This document shows, piece after piece, positions 26,954-37,195 of a stretch of DNA of 64,000 bases. The stretch's first letter is position 1, and each line of letters begins with the position of its first letter. Location of the stretch: NCBI RefSeq assembly GCF_000426685.1, contig NZ_AUFV01000014.1, positions 1 through 64,000 of the forward strand, in the 5' to 3' direction. This DNA is from Solimonas flava DSM 18980. GTDB lineage: Bacteria; Pseudomonadota; Gammaproteobacteria; Nevskiales; Nevskiaceae. The position numbers and the translations under genes were made by a program. Below the pieces are notes generated by a model. The model worked only from the letters and a program-made list of their open reading frames with translations. It searched no databases and had not been told where the DNA came from.

Positions 26954-27763
26954 GTGGCAAAAATCGTCGTAGTGACCTCTGGCAAGGGCGGCGTCGGCAA
27001 GACGACGACCAGCGCGTCGTTCTCGACCGGCCTTGCGATGCGCGGCTACAAGACCGTCGTCATCGATTTCGACGTCGGCCTGCGCAATCTCGACCTCATC
27101 ATGGGGTGCGAGCGCCGCGTCGTGTTCGACTTCGTCAACGTCATCAATGGCGAGGCGAACCTGCGCCAGGCCTTGATCAAGGACAAGACGCACGAGAACC
27201 TCTACGTCCTCGCCGCCAGCCAGACGCGCGACAAGGATGCGCTGACCGAGGCCGGCGTCGAGCGCGTGCTCAATGAGCTTGCCAAGGAATTCGACTACAT
27301 CGTCTGCGATTCGCCGGCCGGCATCGAGCGCGGGGCGCATCTGGCGATGTACTTCGCCGACGAGGCGCTGGTTGTCACCAATCCGGAAGTCTCCAGCGTG
27401 CGCGACTCCGACCGCGTGCTCGGCCTGCTGTCGAGCAAGACGCGCCACGTCGAGAAGGGCGAGGGCCGCGTCAAGGAGCATCTGGTCCTGACCCGCTACA
27501 ACCCGGCGCGCGTCGCCAAGGGCGAGATGCTGTCGGTCGACGACGTCCGCGAGATCCTCGCGATCCCGCTGCTCGGCGTGATTCCGGAATCGCCGGCAGT
27601 GCTGACTTCGTCGAACGCCGGCTCGCCGGTGATCGTCAACAAGGAAACCGACGCCGGCCGCGCCTACGAGGATCTCGTCGCCCGCTTCCTCGGCGAGGCA
27701 CGCGAGCACCGCTTCATCACCGCCGAGAAGAAGGGTCTGCTCGGCCGCATCTTCGGGACCTGA
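26954..27763 (+). CDS. minD: Septum site-determining ATPase MinD
   Basis: This 269-residue protein has the deviant Walker A motif SGKGGVGKTTTSAS near the N-terminus and the typical sequence DFDVGLRNLDLIMG. The C-terminal amphipathic helix GLLGRIFGT binds membrane. MinD recruits MinC and oscillates with MinE. minE starts five bases after its stop. Confidence 0.98.
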   Translation: MAKIVVVTSGKGGVGKTTTSASFSTGLAMRGYKTVVIDFDVGLRNLDLIMGCERRVVFDFVNVINGEANLRQALIKDKTHENLYVLAASQTRDKDALTEAGVERVLNELAKEFDYIVCDSPAGIERGAHLAMYFADEALVVTNPEVSSVRDSDRVLGLLSSKTRHVEKGEGRVKEHLVLTRYNPARVAKGEMLSVDDVREILAIPLLGVIPESPAVLTSSNAGSPVIVNKETDAGRAYEDLVARFLGEAREHRFITAEKKGLLGRIFGT

Positions 27764-27767
27764 CGCA

Positions 27768-28031
27768 ATGGCGATGGACTGGCTGAAATTCTTACGCGGC
27801 GAGCCGAAGAACACCGCTTCGGTCGCCAAGGAACGGCTCAAGGTCGTCGTCGCGCACCAGCGCGAGGGGCGCGCCAACGGCCCGGTCTACCTGCCGATGC
27901 TGCGCGAAGAGCTGCTCAACGTCGTGCGCAAGTACGTGCAGGTGCCGGACAATGCCGTGCAGATCAATGTGCAGCGCGAGGACGGACTCGAAGTGCTGGA
28001 GATGAACATCACGCTGCCTGAGACCGGCTAG
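27768..28031 (+). CDS. minE: Cell division topological specificity factor MinE
   Basis: This 87-residue protein has the KERLKVVVAHQR anti-MinCD helix and the C-terminal dimer domain ending EVLEMNITLPETG. An ATG two codons later (27774) could equally be the start. It closes the min operon. Confidence 0.97.
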   Translation: MAMDWLKFLRGEPKNTASVAKERLKVVVAHQREGRANGPVYLPMLREELLNVVRKYVQVPDNAVQINVQREDGLEVLEMNITLPETG

Positions 28032-28077
28032 CAGAGCCGTTTCCCACGCCGTGCAGTTTGCGCGGCCGATGTTGCAA

Positions 28078-28110
28078 GACGATGCCCGCCGCGTGCGGGC
28101 ATCGTCGTTT
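28078..28110 (+). terminator. Terminator of the min operon; the rest of the 28,032-28,350 gap shows no gene
   Basis: GACGATGCCCGC and GCGGGCATCGTC form a perfect 12 bp stem with a five-base loop, followed by GTTTG. It lies 47 bases after minE. Between it and fpr there is only GC-rich DNA and a TTTTTC stretch near 28,300 that may belong to the fpr promoter. Confidence 0.7.
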
Positions 28111-28350
28111 GCGGCCCCGGCGAAGTGCGGGGGGCGGGTGCGGGACGGTGCGCATAAGCTTAGAAGCAAACGTTCCTTGAGCGGTGCGGCGACGGCCGGC
28201 AGACTCGCGCGCCGTCTGTTGCAGTCCGCGCCGGTGCGCGCCGGCGCGCAAGAAATGCGGCGCGACTCACCCGGACGCAGGAGTGCGCCCCCGGGGGATT
28301 TTTCTTAAACTGCGCCGCCTTTGGTCGGCTTCTCCCGGGATTTTCGTCGA

Positions 28351-29127
28351 ATGGTTGCTCTCGCTACTGAAACCGTGCTGTCGGTCCGGCACTGGAACGA
28401 CACACTGTTCAGCTTCACGTGCACGCGCGATACCTCGCTGCGTTTTCGCAATGGCCAGTTCGTGATGATCGGGCTCGAAGTCAACGGCAAGCCGCTGATG
28501 CGCGCCTACAGCATCGCCAGCCCGAACTACGACGAGAATCTCGAGTTCTTCAGCATCAAGGTCGAAAACGGCCCGCTGACCTCGCGGCTGCAGCACCTCA
28601 AGGTCGGCGATCAGCTGATCGTCAGTCGCAAGCCGACCGGGACGCTGGTGGTCGACGACCTCAAGCCCGGCAAGCACCTGTTCCTGATCGGCACCGGCAC
28701 CGGCCTCGCGCCGTTCATGAGCCTGGCGCGCGATCCGGACGTCTACGAGCGCTACGAGAAGGTCGTGCTGTTCCACGGCGTGCGCCACATCAACGACCTT
28801 GCGTACTACGAGTACATCACCGAGGAGCTGCCGAACCACGAGTTCCTCGGCGAGCTGGTGCGCGACAAGCTGATCTACTACCCCTCGGTGACGCGCGAGC
28901 CATTCCGCAATCAGGGCCGCATCACCGACCTGATCGAAAGCGGCAAGCTCTGCCAGGACATCGGCCTGCCGCCGATGAGTCCGGAGACCGACCGCGTGAT
29001 GATCTGCGGCAGCCCGTCGCTGCTGACCGATCTCTGCGGCGTGCTCGACCGCCACGGCTTCGGGATCTCGCCGCACATCGGTACGCCGGGCGACTACGTC
29101 ATCGAGCGCGCTTTCGTCGAGAAGTAG
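28351..29127 (+). CDS. fpr: Ferredoxin-NADP reductase
   Basis: This 258-residue flavoprotein has the FAD motif RAYSIASP, the NADP-binding GTGTGLAPFMS and MICGSPSL motifs, and a C-terminus that ends ERAFVEK, the subclass I bacterial type. It moves electrons between NADPH and ferredoxin or flavodoxin, in oxidative stress or for P450s. The ATG at 28351 is preferred over an upstream start at 28321. Confidence 0.95.
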   Translation: MVALATETVLSVRHWNDTLFSFTCTRDTSLRFRNGQFVMIGLEVNGKPLMRAYSIASPNYDENLEFFSIKVENGPLTSRLQHLKVGDQLIVSRKPTGTLVVDDLKPGKHLFLIGTGTGLAPFMSLARDPDVYERYEKVVLFHGVRHINDLAYYEYITEELPNHEFLGELVRDKLIYYPSVTREPFRNQGRITDLIESGKLCQDIGLPPMSPETDRVMICGSPSLLTDLCGVLDRHGFGISPHIGTPGDYVIERAFVEK

Positions 29128-29136
29128 CCGGCGATC

Positions 29137-29165
29137 GGCACGCCGCAGATGCGATGCGGCGTGCC
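29137..29165 (+). terminator. Strong hairpin after fpr
   Basis: GGCACGCCGCA and TGCGGCGTGCC form a perfect 11 bp stem with a seven-base loop ten bases after the fpr stop. No T-run follows, so it may act as a 3' stabiliser or factor-assisted terminator between fpr and the converging transporter gene. Confidence 0.5.
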
Positions 29166-29338
29166 CGGTGCCGCGCGTCCGGTGCCTGACGTCGCCCTGG
29201 CGGGCGAACCCCTTTCTTTGCGACCTGGGCGGGCGACGAGGCTTCGCGTCCGGTGTGCCGCCGCCCGCGCCAGCCGGTCCGGCGCGGGCGTTCGCCTTTG
29301 CGGTCCGACGCGCGCCGCGGCGGCCGGAAGCGGGTGTC

Positions 29339-30691
29339 CTATCGGCCGGCCGGTACGGCGGATGTATCGACCGAGCGGCTCATCCACAGCGCGATCAGCG
29401 TGACGACGGCGCCCGACAGCAGATAGAGCCCGACGTAGCCGACGCCGAGGTGCGTGGCGATCTGCAGCGCCACCAGCGGCGCGAAAGCCGCGCCGAGCAG
29501 CCAGCCGAAGTCCGAGGTCAGCACGGCGCCGCTGTAGCGGAAGCGGGTGGCGAAGCTCGAGTTGACGATGCCCGAGGCCTGGGCGTGCGTGAAGCCGAGC
29601 AGGGCGAAGCCGGCCAGGATGAAGATGTAGGCGCCGGTGGTCGTGCCCTTGAGGAACAGCGGCATCAGGCCGGCGACGCTGAACACGGCGACCAGGGCGG
29701 CGCCGAAACCGAAAGTCGTGCGCCGACCGTAGCGGTTGGCGAGCTTGCCGGAGATCAGCATCGTCAGCACCGCGAGTCCGGCGCCGCAGATCTCGACGAC
29801 CAGGTACTCGGCGACCGATTCCTTGGTGAACAGCGTGACCCAGGACAGCGGGAAGATCGTCACCAGGTGGAACAGCGCGTAGCTGGCCAGCGGCGCGAGC
29901 GCGCCGAGCAGCACGTTGCGCCATTGCAGGCGGAACAGTTCGCCGAGCGGCGAAGGCTCCAGCGCGCGGGTTTCGAGCAGGTGCGCGAACTCCGGCGTGA
30001 CGACCAGGCGCAGACGTGCGAACAGCGCGACGACGTTGATCGCGAACGCGACGTAGAACGGGAAGCGCCACCCCCAGTCGTAGAAATCGGCGTCGGCGAG
30101 GTTGACGCGCAGATAGGCGAACACGGCGGCGGCGATGATGAAGCCGATCGGCGCGCCGAGCTGCGGGACCATCGCGTACCAGCCGCGCTGGCCGGGCGGC
30201 GCGTTCAGGGCCAGCAGCGAGGGCAGGCCGTCCCAGCTGGCGCCGAGGCCGATGCCCTGGGCGATGCGGAACAGCGCCAGCAGCAGAATCGCGTTGCTGC
30301 CGAGCACGGCGTAGCCGGGCAGGAAGGCGATGCCGGCGGTGGCGGTGCCGAGCACGAACAGTGCGAAGGTCAGTTTGGTGCCGCGCCCGTAGCGACGATG
30401 GATCAGGCGGGCGAGCAGCGAGCCGAACGGGCGGGCAATGAATGCCAGCGCGAACAGCAGGAACGAGTACACGGTGCCCTGCATCGGGTCCGTGAACGAG
30501 AAGAAAACCTGCGGGAAGACCAGGGCCGCGGCGATGCCGAACACGAAAAAGTCAAAGAATTCAGATGTTCGGCCAATGATGACGCCGATCGCGATGTCGC
30601 CGGGGTGGATGTCGTGAGCCCCGTGCGGCTGTGCCTCGATGGTGTCGGTCAGTGCGCCGGCCGGGGTGGCCGCCTGAAGGTTTGCGTTCAT
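29339..30691 (-). CDS. MFS transporter, metabolite:H+ symporter (MHS) type
   Basis: This 450-residue protein has 12 hydrophobic segments, the loop 2-3 motif RPFGSLLARLIHRRYGR and the loop 8-9 counterpart GKLANRYGRRTTF. The opening IIGRTSEFFDFFVFG is the MHS family pattern (usually ...EWYDF), typical of dicarboxylate, osmolyte or aromatic acid symporters. Substrate unknown. AAGGAGG lies upstream of the ATG at 30691. It is divergent from the cyo operon. Confidence 0.92.
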   Translation of the reverse strand: MNANLQAATPAGALTDTIEAQPHGAHDIHPGDIAIGVIIGRTSEFFDFFVFGIAAALVFPQVFFSFTDPMQGTVYSFLLFALAFIARPFGSLLARLIHRRYGRGTKLTFALFVLGTATAGIAFLPGYAVLGSNAILLLALFRIAQGIGLGASWDGLPSLLALNAPPGQRGWYAMVPQLGAPIGFIIAAAVFAYLRVNLADADFYDWGWRFPFYVAFAINVVALFARLRLVVTPEFAHLLETRALEPSPLGELFRLQWRNVLLGALAPLASYALFHLVTIFPLSWVTLFTKESVAEYLVVEICGAGLAVLTMLISGKLANRYGRRTTFGFGAALVAVFSVAGLMPLFLKGTTTGAYIFILAGFALLGFTHAQASGIVNSSFATRFRYSGAVLTSDFGWLLGAAFAPLVALQIATHLGVGYVGLYLLSGAVVTLIALWMSRSVDTSAVPAGR

Positions 30692-30925
30692 GGTCCTCCT
30701 TCCTTGAGCCCTCGGGGGCATTTATGCGTTATGGCGCCACTATGAACCGCCGGCAGGCCTTTTGCCAGCGCGTTTCCGGGGGCTGGCCGGGCGTTCGTCG
30801 GCCCGCTGCGGCCGTCCGGAAATCAAGCGCTTGGCCGCACGCAATGGGACAAAACGTCCAATCGAGTTTCGTGTCGCGAAACCGTAAAGTCGCGCTCCCG
30901 AAATCTCCCCTGAAGTGCATATGCC
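30692..30925. promoter_or_regulatory. Divergent control region between the MHS transporter and cyoA
   Basis: This 234-base spacer contains small inverted repeats GGAC-N5-GTCC (30847-30859) and TTTCG-N5-CGAAA (30867-30881), about 45-80 bases before cyoA. They may be operators, for example for the RegA-type regulator encoded at the far end of the operon. No promoter hexamers are clear enough to call. Confidence 0.35.
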
Positions 30926-32017
30926 ATGCCTGTGCGTCTCTTTCGCGGCCTGATAGCGGTTAGCCTGCTGGCGGTCCTCGCCGGCTGCCATTCGGATGTG
31001 CTGCGGCCGGCCGGCGACATCGCCCTCCAGCAGCGCGATCTGATCTACCTGTCGACCTTCCTGATGCTGCTCATCATCGTGCCGGTGATGCTGCTGACGC
31101 TGCTGTTTGCCTGGCGTTACCGCCAGTCCAACAAAGAGGCCGCCTACGATCCGGAGTGGAGCCATTCGACCAAGCTCGAACTGGTGATCTGGTCGGCGCC
31201 GCTGGCGATCATCATCGCGCTCGGCACGGTGACCTGGATCGCGACGCACAAGCTCGATCCATACCGTCCGCTCGACCGCATCGACGCGGCGCGTGCGCTG
31301 CCGGCCGACGTCCAGTACCTGGATGTCGAAGTCGTCGCGCTCGACTGGAAATGGCTGTTCATCCTGCCGGAGCAGGGCGTCGCCACGGTCAACGATCTGG
31401 TGCTGCCGGTCGACAAGCCGGTCCGCTTCCGGATCACCGCCTCGACGGTCATGAACACGTTCTACGTGCCGACGCTGGCGGGCATGATCTACGCGATGCC
31501 GGGCATGCAGACCGAGCTGCACGCGATCGTCAACCAGCCGGTCGACACCACCGGCGTCTCGGCGCACTACAGCGGCGCCGGCTTCACCGACATGCGCTTC
31601 CGCTTCCGCGGCCTGCCGCAGGCTGAGTTCGATCAATGGGTCGCGCAGCTGCGCGCGGACGGCGGCGAGCTGAACCGCGAGGTGTATCTGCAGCTTGAGC
31701 AGCCGACCCGTGCCGAGCCGGTGCGCCACTACGCGAAAGTCGATCCGGCGCTGTTCAAGGCCGTGCTCAACATGTGCGTCGATCCGAACAAGATGTGCAT
31801 GAGCGACATGATGGCGATCGACGCCAAGGGCGGCCTCGGCAAGGCCGGCATCTTCAACGTCTCGCAGCTCTCCTACGACGCACAGCGTGCGCGCGGCCTG
31901 GAGCGCCCGCGTCCGAACTACGTGCTCGCCATGTGCGACACCGACACGCCTTCCTATCTCGCACGCACCTCGCTGTCGAGCGAGGCCGCCGCCCGTGCCG
32001 CTGGTAACACGCCATGA
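30926..32017 (+). CDS. cyoA: Quinol oxidase subunit II
   Basis: This 363-residue lipoprotein (lipobox LAGC) has two N-terminal membrane helices and a periplasmic cupredoxin-like domain. The CuA ligands of cytochrome c oxidases are absent, consistent with a quinol-oxidising bo3-type enzyme. It has the motif [11 protein letters not shown]-terminal extension carries C-x5-C (CVDPNKMC), of unknown role, which I do not recall from E. coli CyoA. Its stop overlaps cyoB (ATGA). Confidence 0.94.
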   Translation: MPVRLFRGLIAVSLLAVLAGCHSDVLRPAGDIALQQRDLIYLSTFLMLLIIVPVMLLTLLFAWRYRQSNKEAAYDPEWSHSTKLELVIWSAPLAIIIALGTVTWIATHKLDPYRPLDRIDAARALPADVQYLDVEVVALDWKWLFILPEQGVATVNDLVLPVDKPVRFRITASTVMNTFYVPTLAGMIYAMPGMQTELHAIVNQPVDTTGVSAHYSGAGFTDMRFRFRGLPQAEFDQWVAQLRADGGELNREVYLQLEQPTRAEPVRHYAKVDPALFKAVLNMCVDPNKMCMSDMMAIDAKGGLGKAGIFNVSQLSYDAQRARGLERPRPNYVLAMCDTDTPSYLARTSLSSEAAARAAGNTP

Positions 32018-34026
32018 TTCATCAAAGCGCTGAAACGACGTCGAACTTCCTGACCGGCCGGCTCACCTGGGAGTCGGTCCCGTTCCATGAGCCGATCCTG
32101 CTCGCGACCTTCATCGCCACCGCCCTGATCGGCCTCGCCGTGTTCGCCTGGATCACGGCCAAGGGCAAGTGGGGCTATCTCTGGAACGAGTGGTTCACGT
32201 CGATCGACCACAAGAAAATCGGCATCATGTACATGGTGCTCGGCTTCGTCATGCTGCTGCGCGGCTTCGCCGACGCGATCATGATGCGCCTGCAGCAGTC
32301 GATGGCCTTCGGCGACAACATGGGCTATCTGCCGCCGCATCACTACGACCAGATCTTCACCGCGCACGGCGTGATCATGATCTTCTTCGTGGCGATGCCG
32401 TTCATCACCGGCCTGATGAACTTCGTCGTGCCCAAGCAGATCGGCGCGCGCGACGTCGCCTTCCCGTTCCTCAACAATTTCAGCTTCTGGATGACGACGG
32501 CCGGCGCGATGCTGGTGATGCTGTCGCTGTTCATCGGCGAGTTCTCGAAGACCGGCTGGCTGGCGTTCCCGCCGCTGTCGGGCATCGACTACAGCCCGGA
32601 CGTCGGCGTCGACTACTACATCTGGGCGCTGCAGATCGCCGGCGTCGGCACCACGCTGTCCGGCATCAACTTCATGGTGACCATCATCAAGATGCGTTGC
32701 CCGGGCATGACCCTGATGAAGATGCCGGTCTTCACGTGGACCGCGCTGTGCGCCAACATCCTGATCGTCGCTTCGTTCCCGATCCTGACCGCGGCGCTGG
32801 TGCTGCTGTCGCTGGACCGCTACGTCGGCACGCACTTCTTCACGAACGACTTCGGCGGCAACCCGATGATGTACGTGAACCTGATCTGGATCTGGGGCCA
32901 TCCCGAGGTCTACATCCTGATCCTGCCGCTGTTCGGCGCGTTCTCGGAGATCGTCGCGACCTTCTCGCGCAAGAAGCTGTTCGGCTACACCTCGATGGTG
33001 TACGCGACGGTGTGCATCACCATCCTGTCGTATCTGGTGTGGCTGCACCACTTCTTCACGATGGGCTCGGGCGCGAGCGTGAATACCTTCTTCGGTATCA
33101 CGACGATGATCATTTCGATCCCGACCGGCGCGAAGCTGTTCAACTGGCTGTTCACGATGTACCGCGGCCGCATCCGCTTCGAAGTGCCGATGCTGTGGAC
33201 GATCGGCTTCATGCTGACCTTCACCATCGGCGGCATGACCGGCGTGCTGCTCGCGGTGCCGCCGGCGGACTTCGTGCTGCACAACTCGCTGTTCCTGATC
33301 GCGCACTTCCACAACGTGATCATCGGCGGCGTGGTCTTCGGCACCTTCGCGGCGGTGAACTACTGGTGGCCGAAGGCGACCGGTTTCCGCCTCGATCCGT
33401 TCTGGGGCAAGGTCTCGTTCTGGTGCTGGCTGATCGGCTTCTGGGTTGCCTTCACGCCGCTGTACGTGCTCGGCCTGATGGGCGTCACCCGCCGTCTGTC
33501 GCACTTCGAGGACCCGAGCCTGCAGATCTGGTTCCAGATCGCGCTGGTCGGTGCGCTGATCATCGGCTGCGGCATTCTCGCCAACATCGCCCAGATCGTC
33601 GTGTCGATCCGCAAGCGCGACCAGCTGCGCGACGAGACCGGCGATCCGTGGGACGGCCGCACGCTGGAGTGGTCGAGCTCGTCGCCGCCGCCGGCCTACA
33701 ACTTCGCGTTCACGCCGGTGGTCCACGAGCAGGACGCCTGGTGGGACATGAAGAAGAACGGCTACGTGCGCCCGACCGAGGGCTTCATCCCGATCCACAT
33801 GCCGAAGGGCACGACCGCCGGCATGGCGCTCGCGGCGCTGGCGACGATCTCCGGCTTCGGTCTGATCTGGCACATCTGGTGGCTCGCGTTCGCTTCGTTC
33901 GTCGGCATGGTCGCCTACGCGATCTACCACACGTTCAATTACGACCGCGATTTCCACCTGTCGGCCGAAGAGGTCACGGCCGTCGAGAACGCGCGCACCG
34001 CGCTGCTGGCCAAGGCCAAGGGTTAA
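32014..34026 (+). CDS. cyoB: Quinol oxidase subunit I (heme-copper)
   Basis: This 670-residue protein has about 15 membrane segments. It contains the heme ligand region ([15 protein letters not shown]), the CuB histidine-tyrosine cluster [12 protein letters not shown] with the following HH in WLHHFFTMG, and the late heme ligand [10 protein letters not shown]. It reduces O2 to water and pumps protons. It overlaps cyoA by four bases; cyoC follows four bases later. Confidence 0.97.
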   Translation: MIHQSAETTSNFLTGRLTWESVPFHEPILLATFIATALIGLAVFAWITAKGKWGYLWNEWFTSIDHKKIGIMYMVLGFVMLLRGFADAIMMRLQQSMAFGDNMGYLPPHHYDQIFTAHGVIMIFFVAMPFITGLMNFVVPKQIGARDVAFPFLNNFSFWMTTAGAMLVMLSLFIGEFSKTGWLAFPPLSGIDYSPDVGVDYYIWALQIAGVGTTLSGINFMVTIIKMRCPGMTLMKMPVFTWTALCANILIVASFPILTAALVLLSLDRYVGTHFFTNDFGGNPMMYVNLIWIWGHPEVYILILPLFGAFSEIVATFSRKKLFGYTSMVYATVCITILSYLVWLHHFFTMGSGASVNTFFGITTMIISIPTGAKLFNWLFTMYRGRIRFEVPMLWTIGFMLTFTIGGMTGVLLAVPPADFVLHNSLFLIAHFHNVIIGGVVFGTFAAVNYWWPKATGFRLDPFWGKVSFWCWLIGFWVAFTPLYVLGLMGVTRRLSHFEDPSLQIWFQIALVGALIIGCGILANIAQIVVSIRKRDQLRDETGDPWDGRTLEWSSSSPPPAYNFAFTPVVHEQDAWWDMKKNGYVRPTEGFIPIHMPKGTTAGMALAALATISGFGLIWHIWWLAFASFVGMVAYAIYHTFNYDRDFHLSAEEVTAVENARTALLAKAKG

Positions 34027-34030
34027 TCAC

Positions 34031-34648
34031 ATGAGTTCTCACGCAATCAGCAACATCGACCGGAAGACCTTCTTCCTGCGCGAGGAGCATCACACCGAAA
34101 ACGGCACGATGCTCGGCTTCTGGCTGTACCTGATGAGCGACTGCCTCATCTTCTGCAGCCTGTTCGCGATGTTCGCGCTGTTCGGTCACAGCTATGCGGC
34201 CGGACCGAGCGGCAAGGATCTGTTCGATCTGGAACTGGTCGCCGTCAACACCGGCCTGCTGCTGCTGTCGTCGATCACCTACGGCTTCGCGATGCTGCAG
34301 ATGGCCCAGGGCAAGAAGAGCGGCACGCTGATCTGGCTGTTCATCACGCTGATCTTCGGCGCCGGCTTCCTCGGCATCGAGCTTTACGAGTTCCACCACC
34401 TGATCCACGAAGGCGCCGGTCCGCAGCGCAGCGCGTTCCTGTCCTCGTTCTTCACGCTGGTCGGCACGCACGGCGCGCACGTGTTCTTCGGCAGCATCTG
34501 GCTGGTGGTGCTGATGGTGCAGGTCGCCAAGCGCGGTCTGACCGAGGCCAACTGCCGCCGTCTGTCGTGCCTGTCGCTGTTCTGGCACTTCCTCGACGTG
34601 GTCTGGATCGGCGTGTTCACCTTCGTCTACCTGATGGGAGTCCTCTGA
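34031..34648 (+). CDS. cyoC: Quinol oxidase subunit III
   Basis: This 205-residue protein has five hydrophobic segments and the subunit III motif [13 protein letters not shown]. The family lipid/proton residues are in conserved positions. It overlaps cyoD by one base (TGATG). Confidence 0.95.
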   Translation: MSSHAISNIDRKTFFLREEHHTENGTMLGFWLYLMSDCLIFCSLFAMFALFGHSYAAGPSGKDLFDLELVAVNTGLLLLSSITYGFAMLQMAQGKKSGTLIWLFITLIFGAGFLGIELYEFHHLIHEGAGPQRSAFLSSFFTLVGTHGAHVFFGSIWLVVLMVQVAKRGLTEANCRRLSCLSLFWHFLDVVWIGVFTFVYLMGVL

Positions 34649-35052
34649 TGAGCGCAGCGCACGACACCGCGCACGACGCGCACGGCCACGGCCATGAGCA
34701 CGGCCATGGTCACGGCGGCGCGGCGCACGGCTCGCTGAAGAGCTATCTGACCGGCTTCATCCTGTCGGTCATCCTCACCGCGATCCCGTTCTGGCTGGTG
34801 ATGGGCCACGTCTTCGAGTCGCGCGACACGACGATCTTCGTGATCGTCGGCTTCGCCGCGGTGCAGGTCGTGGTGCACATGATCTACTTCCTGCACATGA
34901 ACACGTCGTCGGAAGGCGGCTGGAACATGATCGCGCTGATCTTCACCACCATGCTGCTGGTGATCATTCTGGCCGGCTCGCTGTGGGTCATGTACCACAT
35001 GAACGCCAACATGATGCCGACCGCCTCGCACGACATGCGGGACATGCCCTGA
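34648..35052 (+). CDS. cyoD: Quinol oxidase subunit IV with His-rich N-terminus
   Basis: This 134-residue protein has three hydrophobic helices and the family pattern QVVVHMIYFLHMN. It starts with a histidine/glycine-rich cytoplasmic segment of about 10 His in 25 residues (HGHGHEHGHGHGG), unlike E. coli CyoD, which could bind copper or other metal. The frame given here shares one base with cyoC. Confidence 0.94.
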   Translation: MSAAHDTAHDAHGHGHEHGHGHGGAAHGSLKSYLTGFILSVILTAIPFWLVMGHVFESRDTTIFVIVGFAAVQVVVHMIYFLHMNTSSEGGWNMIALIFTTMLLVIILAGSLWVMYHMNANMMPTASHDMRDMP

Positions 35053-35843
35053 GTCGCGGTTCCGTCAATGACCGGCAGGACCCCGCCGCGAACGCGCCGG
35101 CGGGGCGCAGCGCCGGCAGCCTCGTGCTGCTGGCGCTGTTGGCGTTATTGCTGTTCGCATGGTTCGTCTCGCTGGGCCAGTGGCAGGTGCGGCGGCTGGC
35201 GTGGAAGCTTGAGCTGATCGAGCGCGTCGAGCGCCATCTGCAGGCCGAACCGGTCGCGGCGCCCGGCCGCGAGGCCTGGCCGGCGATCGCCGCCGGCGCG
35301 GTCGACGAGTATCTGAAGGTGCGCCTCGATGGCGTGTTCGTGAACGAGCGCGAGACGCTGGTGCAGGCGGTGACGGAGCAGGGCCCGGGCTTCTGGGTGC
35401 TGACGCCGCTGCGCGGCGCTGACGGCGCGTTCTATCTCGTCAATCGCGGTTTCGTCGATGCCGCGCACCGCGCGCCGGCGACGCGCGCGGCCGGGCAGCC
35501 GGCCGGCGCGGTGACGGTCACCGGTCTGCTGCGGCGCACCGAGCCGCGCGGCGGCTTCCTGCGCCGCAACGATCCGGCCGCCGGCCGCTGGTACTCGCGT
35601 GACGTCGCGGCGATCACCGCCGCCGACGGTCTGCCGGCCGCCGACGTGGCGCCGTATTTCGTCGATGCCGACGTCCGGCCGAACGCCGGCGGCTGGCCGC
35701 TCGGTGGTCTGACGGTGGTGCGTTTCCATAACAGCCATCTCGTCTACGCCATCACTTGGTATACGCTCGCGCTGATGGTGGCCGGCGCGGCGGGGCTGGT
35801 CGGCCGCCAGGAATGGACCCGGCGCCGCGCGCGGCGCGCCTGA
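35049..35843 (+). CDS. SURF1-family oxidase assembly protein
   Basis: The protein has a short N-terminus, a first membrane helix (about residues 25-45), the SURF1 motif FVSLGQWQVRRLAWK, a periplasmic domain, and a second helix near the C-terminus (SHLVYAITWYTLALMVAGA). SURF1 helps insert heme into subunit I. No ATG or GTG fits the start after cyoD; a CTG (35049) overlapping the cyoD stop, with translational coupling, is the best candidate and gives 264 residues, but an upstream GTG at 34983 is possible. Confidence 0.85.
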   Translation: MSRGSVNDRQDPAANAPAGRSAGSLVLLALLALLLFAWFVSLGQWQVRRLAWKLELIERVERHLQAEPVAAPGREAWPAIAAGAVDEYLKVRLDGVFVNERETLVQAVTEQGPGFWVLTPLRGADGAFYLVNRGFVDAAHRAPATRAAGQPAGAVTVTGLLRRTEPRGGFLRRNDPAAGRWYSRDVAAITAADGLPAADVAPYFVDADVRPNAGGWPLGGLTVVRFHNSHLVYAITWYTLALMVAGAAGLVGRQEWTRRRARRA

Positions 35844-35869
35844 TACCGCGGCGGCAGCCCGCCTTGACC

Positions 35870-37195
35870 ATGCAGATGCTTTCCGCCGCCGGCCGGCGCT
35901 CGCTGTTCGCCTCTCCGCGCGAGACGGTCGGCCAGCAGAACATGATGCAGCTGATCCAGCTGCGCTGGATCGCCGTCACCGGCCAGATCCTGACGATCGC
36001 CTACGTGACGCTGGCGTTCGACGTGCGCCTGCCGCTGGCGGCGATGTCGGCGGTGATCGGCGGCCTGGTCGCGCTGAACCTGTTCAGCCTGTGCCGGCCG
36101 CGCAAGCTCGGCGAGGTGCGCAACGGCGATCTGCTGGTCGGCCTGCTGTTCGACGTCGCCGCGCTGACCGCGCTGCTGTATCTCAGCGGCGGCGCCACCA
36201 ATCCGTTCGTCTTCCTCTATCCGCTGCAGGTCACCGTCGGCGCGGTGATGCTGGAGGCCTGGTCGACGTGGACGCTGGTCGGCGTCACCACGGCCTGCTT
36301 CCTCGGCCTGACGCGCTGGTATCTGCCGCTGTCGCTGCCGTACGGCGGCGTCACCGAGCTGTTCCGGCTGCACATCATCGGCATGCTGATCTGCTTCGTG
36401 CTCGACGCCGGGCTGCTGGTGATCTTCGTCACCCGCATCAACCGCATCCTGCGCGCCCGCGACGCGCGCCTCGCGGCGCTGCGCCAGCGCGCCGCCGAGG
36501 AGGACCACATCGTGCGCATGGGCCTGCTGGCGTCCGGCGCCGCGCACGAGCTCGGCACGCCGCTGGCGACGCTGTCGGTGATCCTCGGCGACTGGCGGCG
36601 CATGCCGGTGTTCCGCGACGACGCCGAGCTGCGCGCCGAGCTGGAGGACATGCAGGCCGAGGTGCAGCGCTGCAAGACCATCGTCACCGGCATCCTGCTG
36701 TCGGCCGGCGAGGCGCGCGGCGAGACGCTGAAAGTGACGACCGCGGTGCGTTTCTTCGACGAACTGGTCGCCGACTGGCGCGCGACGCGATCCGCCGCCG
36801 CGCTTGAATACGACAACGAGATCGACGAGGACGCGCGCATCGTTTCCGACACGGCGCTGCGCCAGATCATTTATAACGTGCTGGACAACGCCTTCGAGGC
36901 CTCGCCGGGCTGGGTCGGCATGCAGGTCCTGCGTGACGGCGAGACGCTGACGCTGACCGTCAGCGACCGCGGCCCCGGTTTCGCGCCGGAGATGCTCGCC
37001 CAGTTCGGCAAGCCGTACCAGTCGAGCAAGGGGCGTCCGGGCGGCGGGCTGGGCCTGTTCCTGGTCGTCAACGTGGTGCGCAAGCTCGGCGGCCGCGTGC
37101 TGGCGGAGAATCGTCCGGAGGGCGGGGCGCGCGTGACGCTGCAGCTGCCGCTCGCGGCGCTGGCGATCGGGGAAGAGGATGAGCGGATCGACTGA
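35870..37195 (+). CDS. RegB/PrrB/RoxS-type redox sensor histidine kinase
   Basis: This 441-residue kinase has six hydrophobic segments, with the heptad GGATNPF (107-113) corresponding to the RegB quinone-sensing GGxxNPF motif. The H-box is ASGAAHELGTPL with phosphohistidine H226. C268 in AEVQRCKTIV is at the position of the redox-active cysteine of RegB. The ATPase has N and G boxes (DNAFEAS; SDRGPGF; GGGLGLFLV). It therefore probably reads ubiquinone redox state and controls the oxidase it follows. It overlaps the regulator gene by 17 bases. Confidence 0.94.
   Translation: MQMLSAAGRRSLFASPRETVGQQNMMQLIQLRWIAVTGQILTIAYVTLAFDVRLPLAAMSAVIGGLVALNLFSLCRPRKLGEVRNGDLLVGLLFDVAALTALLYLSGGATNPFVFLYPLQVTVGAVMLEAWSTWTLVGVTTACFLGLTRWYLPLSLPYGGVTELFRLHIIGMLICFVLDAGLLVIFVTRINRILRARDARLAALRQRAAEEDHIVRMGLLASGAAHELGTPLATLSVILGDWRRMPVFRDDAELRAELEDMQAEVQRCKTIVTGILLSAGEARGETLKVTTAVRFFDELVADWRATRSAAALEYDNEIDEDARIVSDTALRQIIYNVLDNAFEASPGWVGMQVLRDGETLTLTVSDRGPGFAPEMLAQFGKPYQSSKGRPGGGLGLFLVVNVVRKLGGRVLAENRPEGGARVTLQLPLAALAIGEEDERID

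Noticed and set aside
24602-27877. A 1,091-codon minus-strand frame continuing beyond 26,056
   Set aside because: The first part is antisense to minC and minD; the true ATP-grasp start is the ATG at 26,056.
31954-33957. A 667-codon minus-strand frame
   Set aside because: It is antisense to cyoB, whose protein has all heme-copper motifs.
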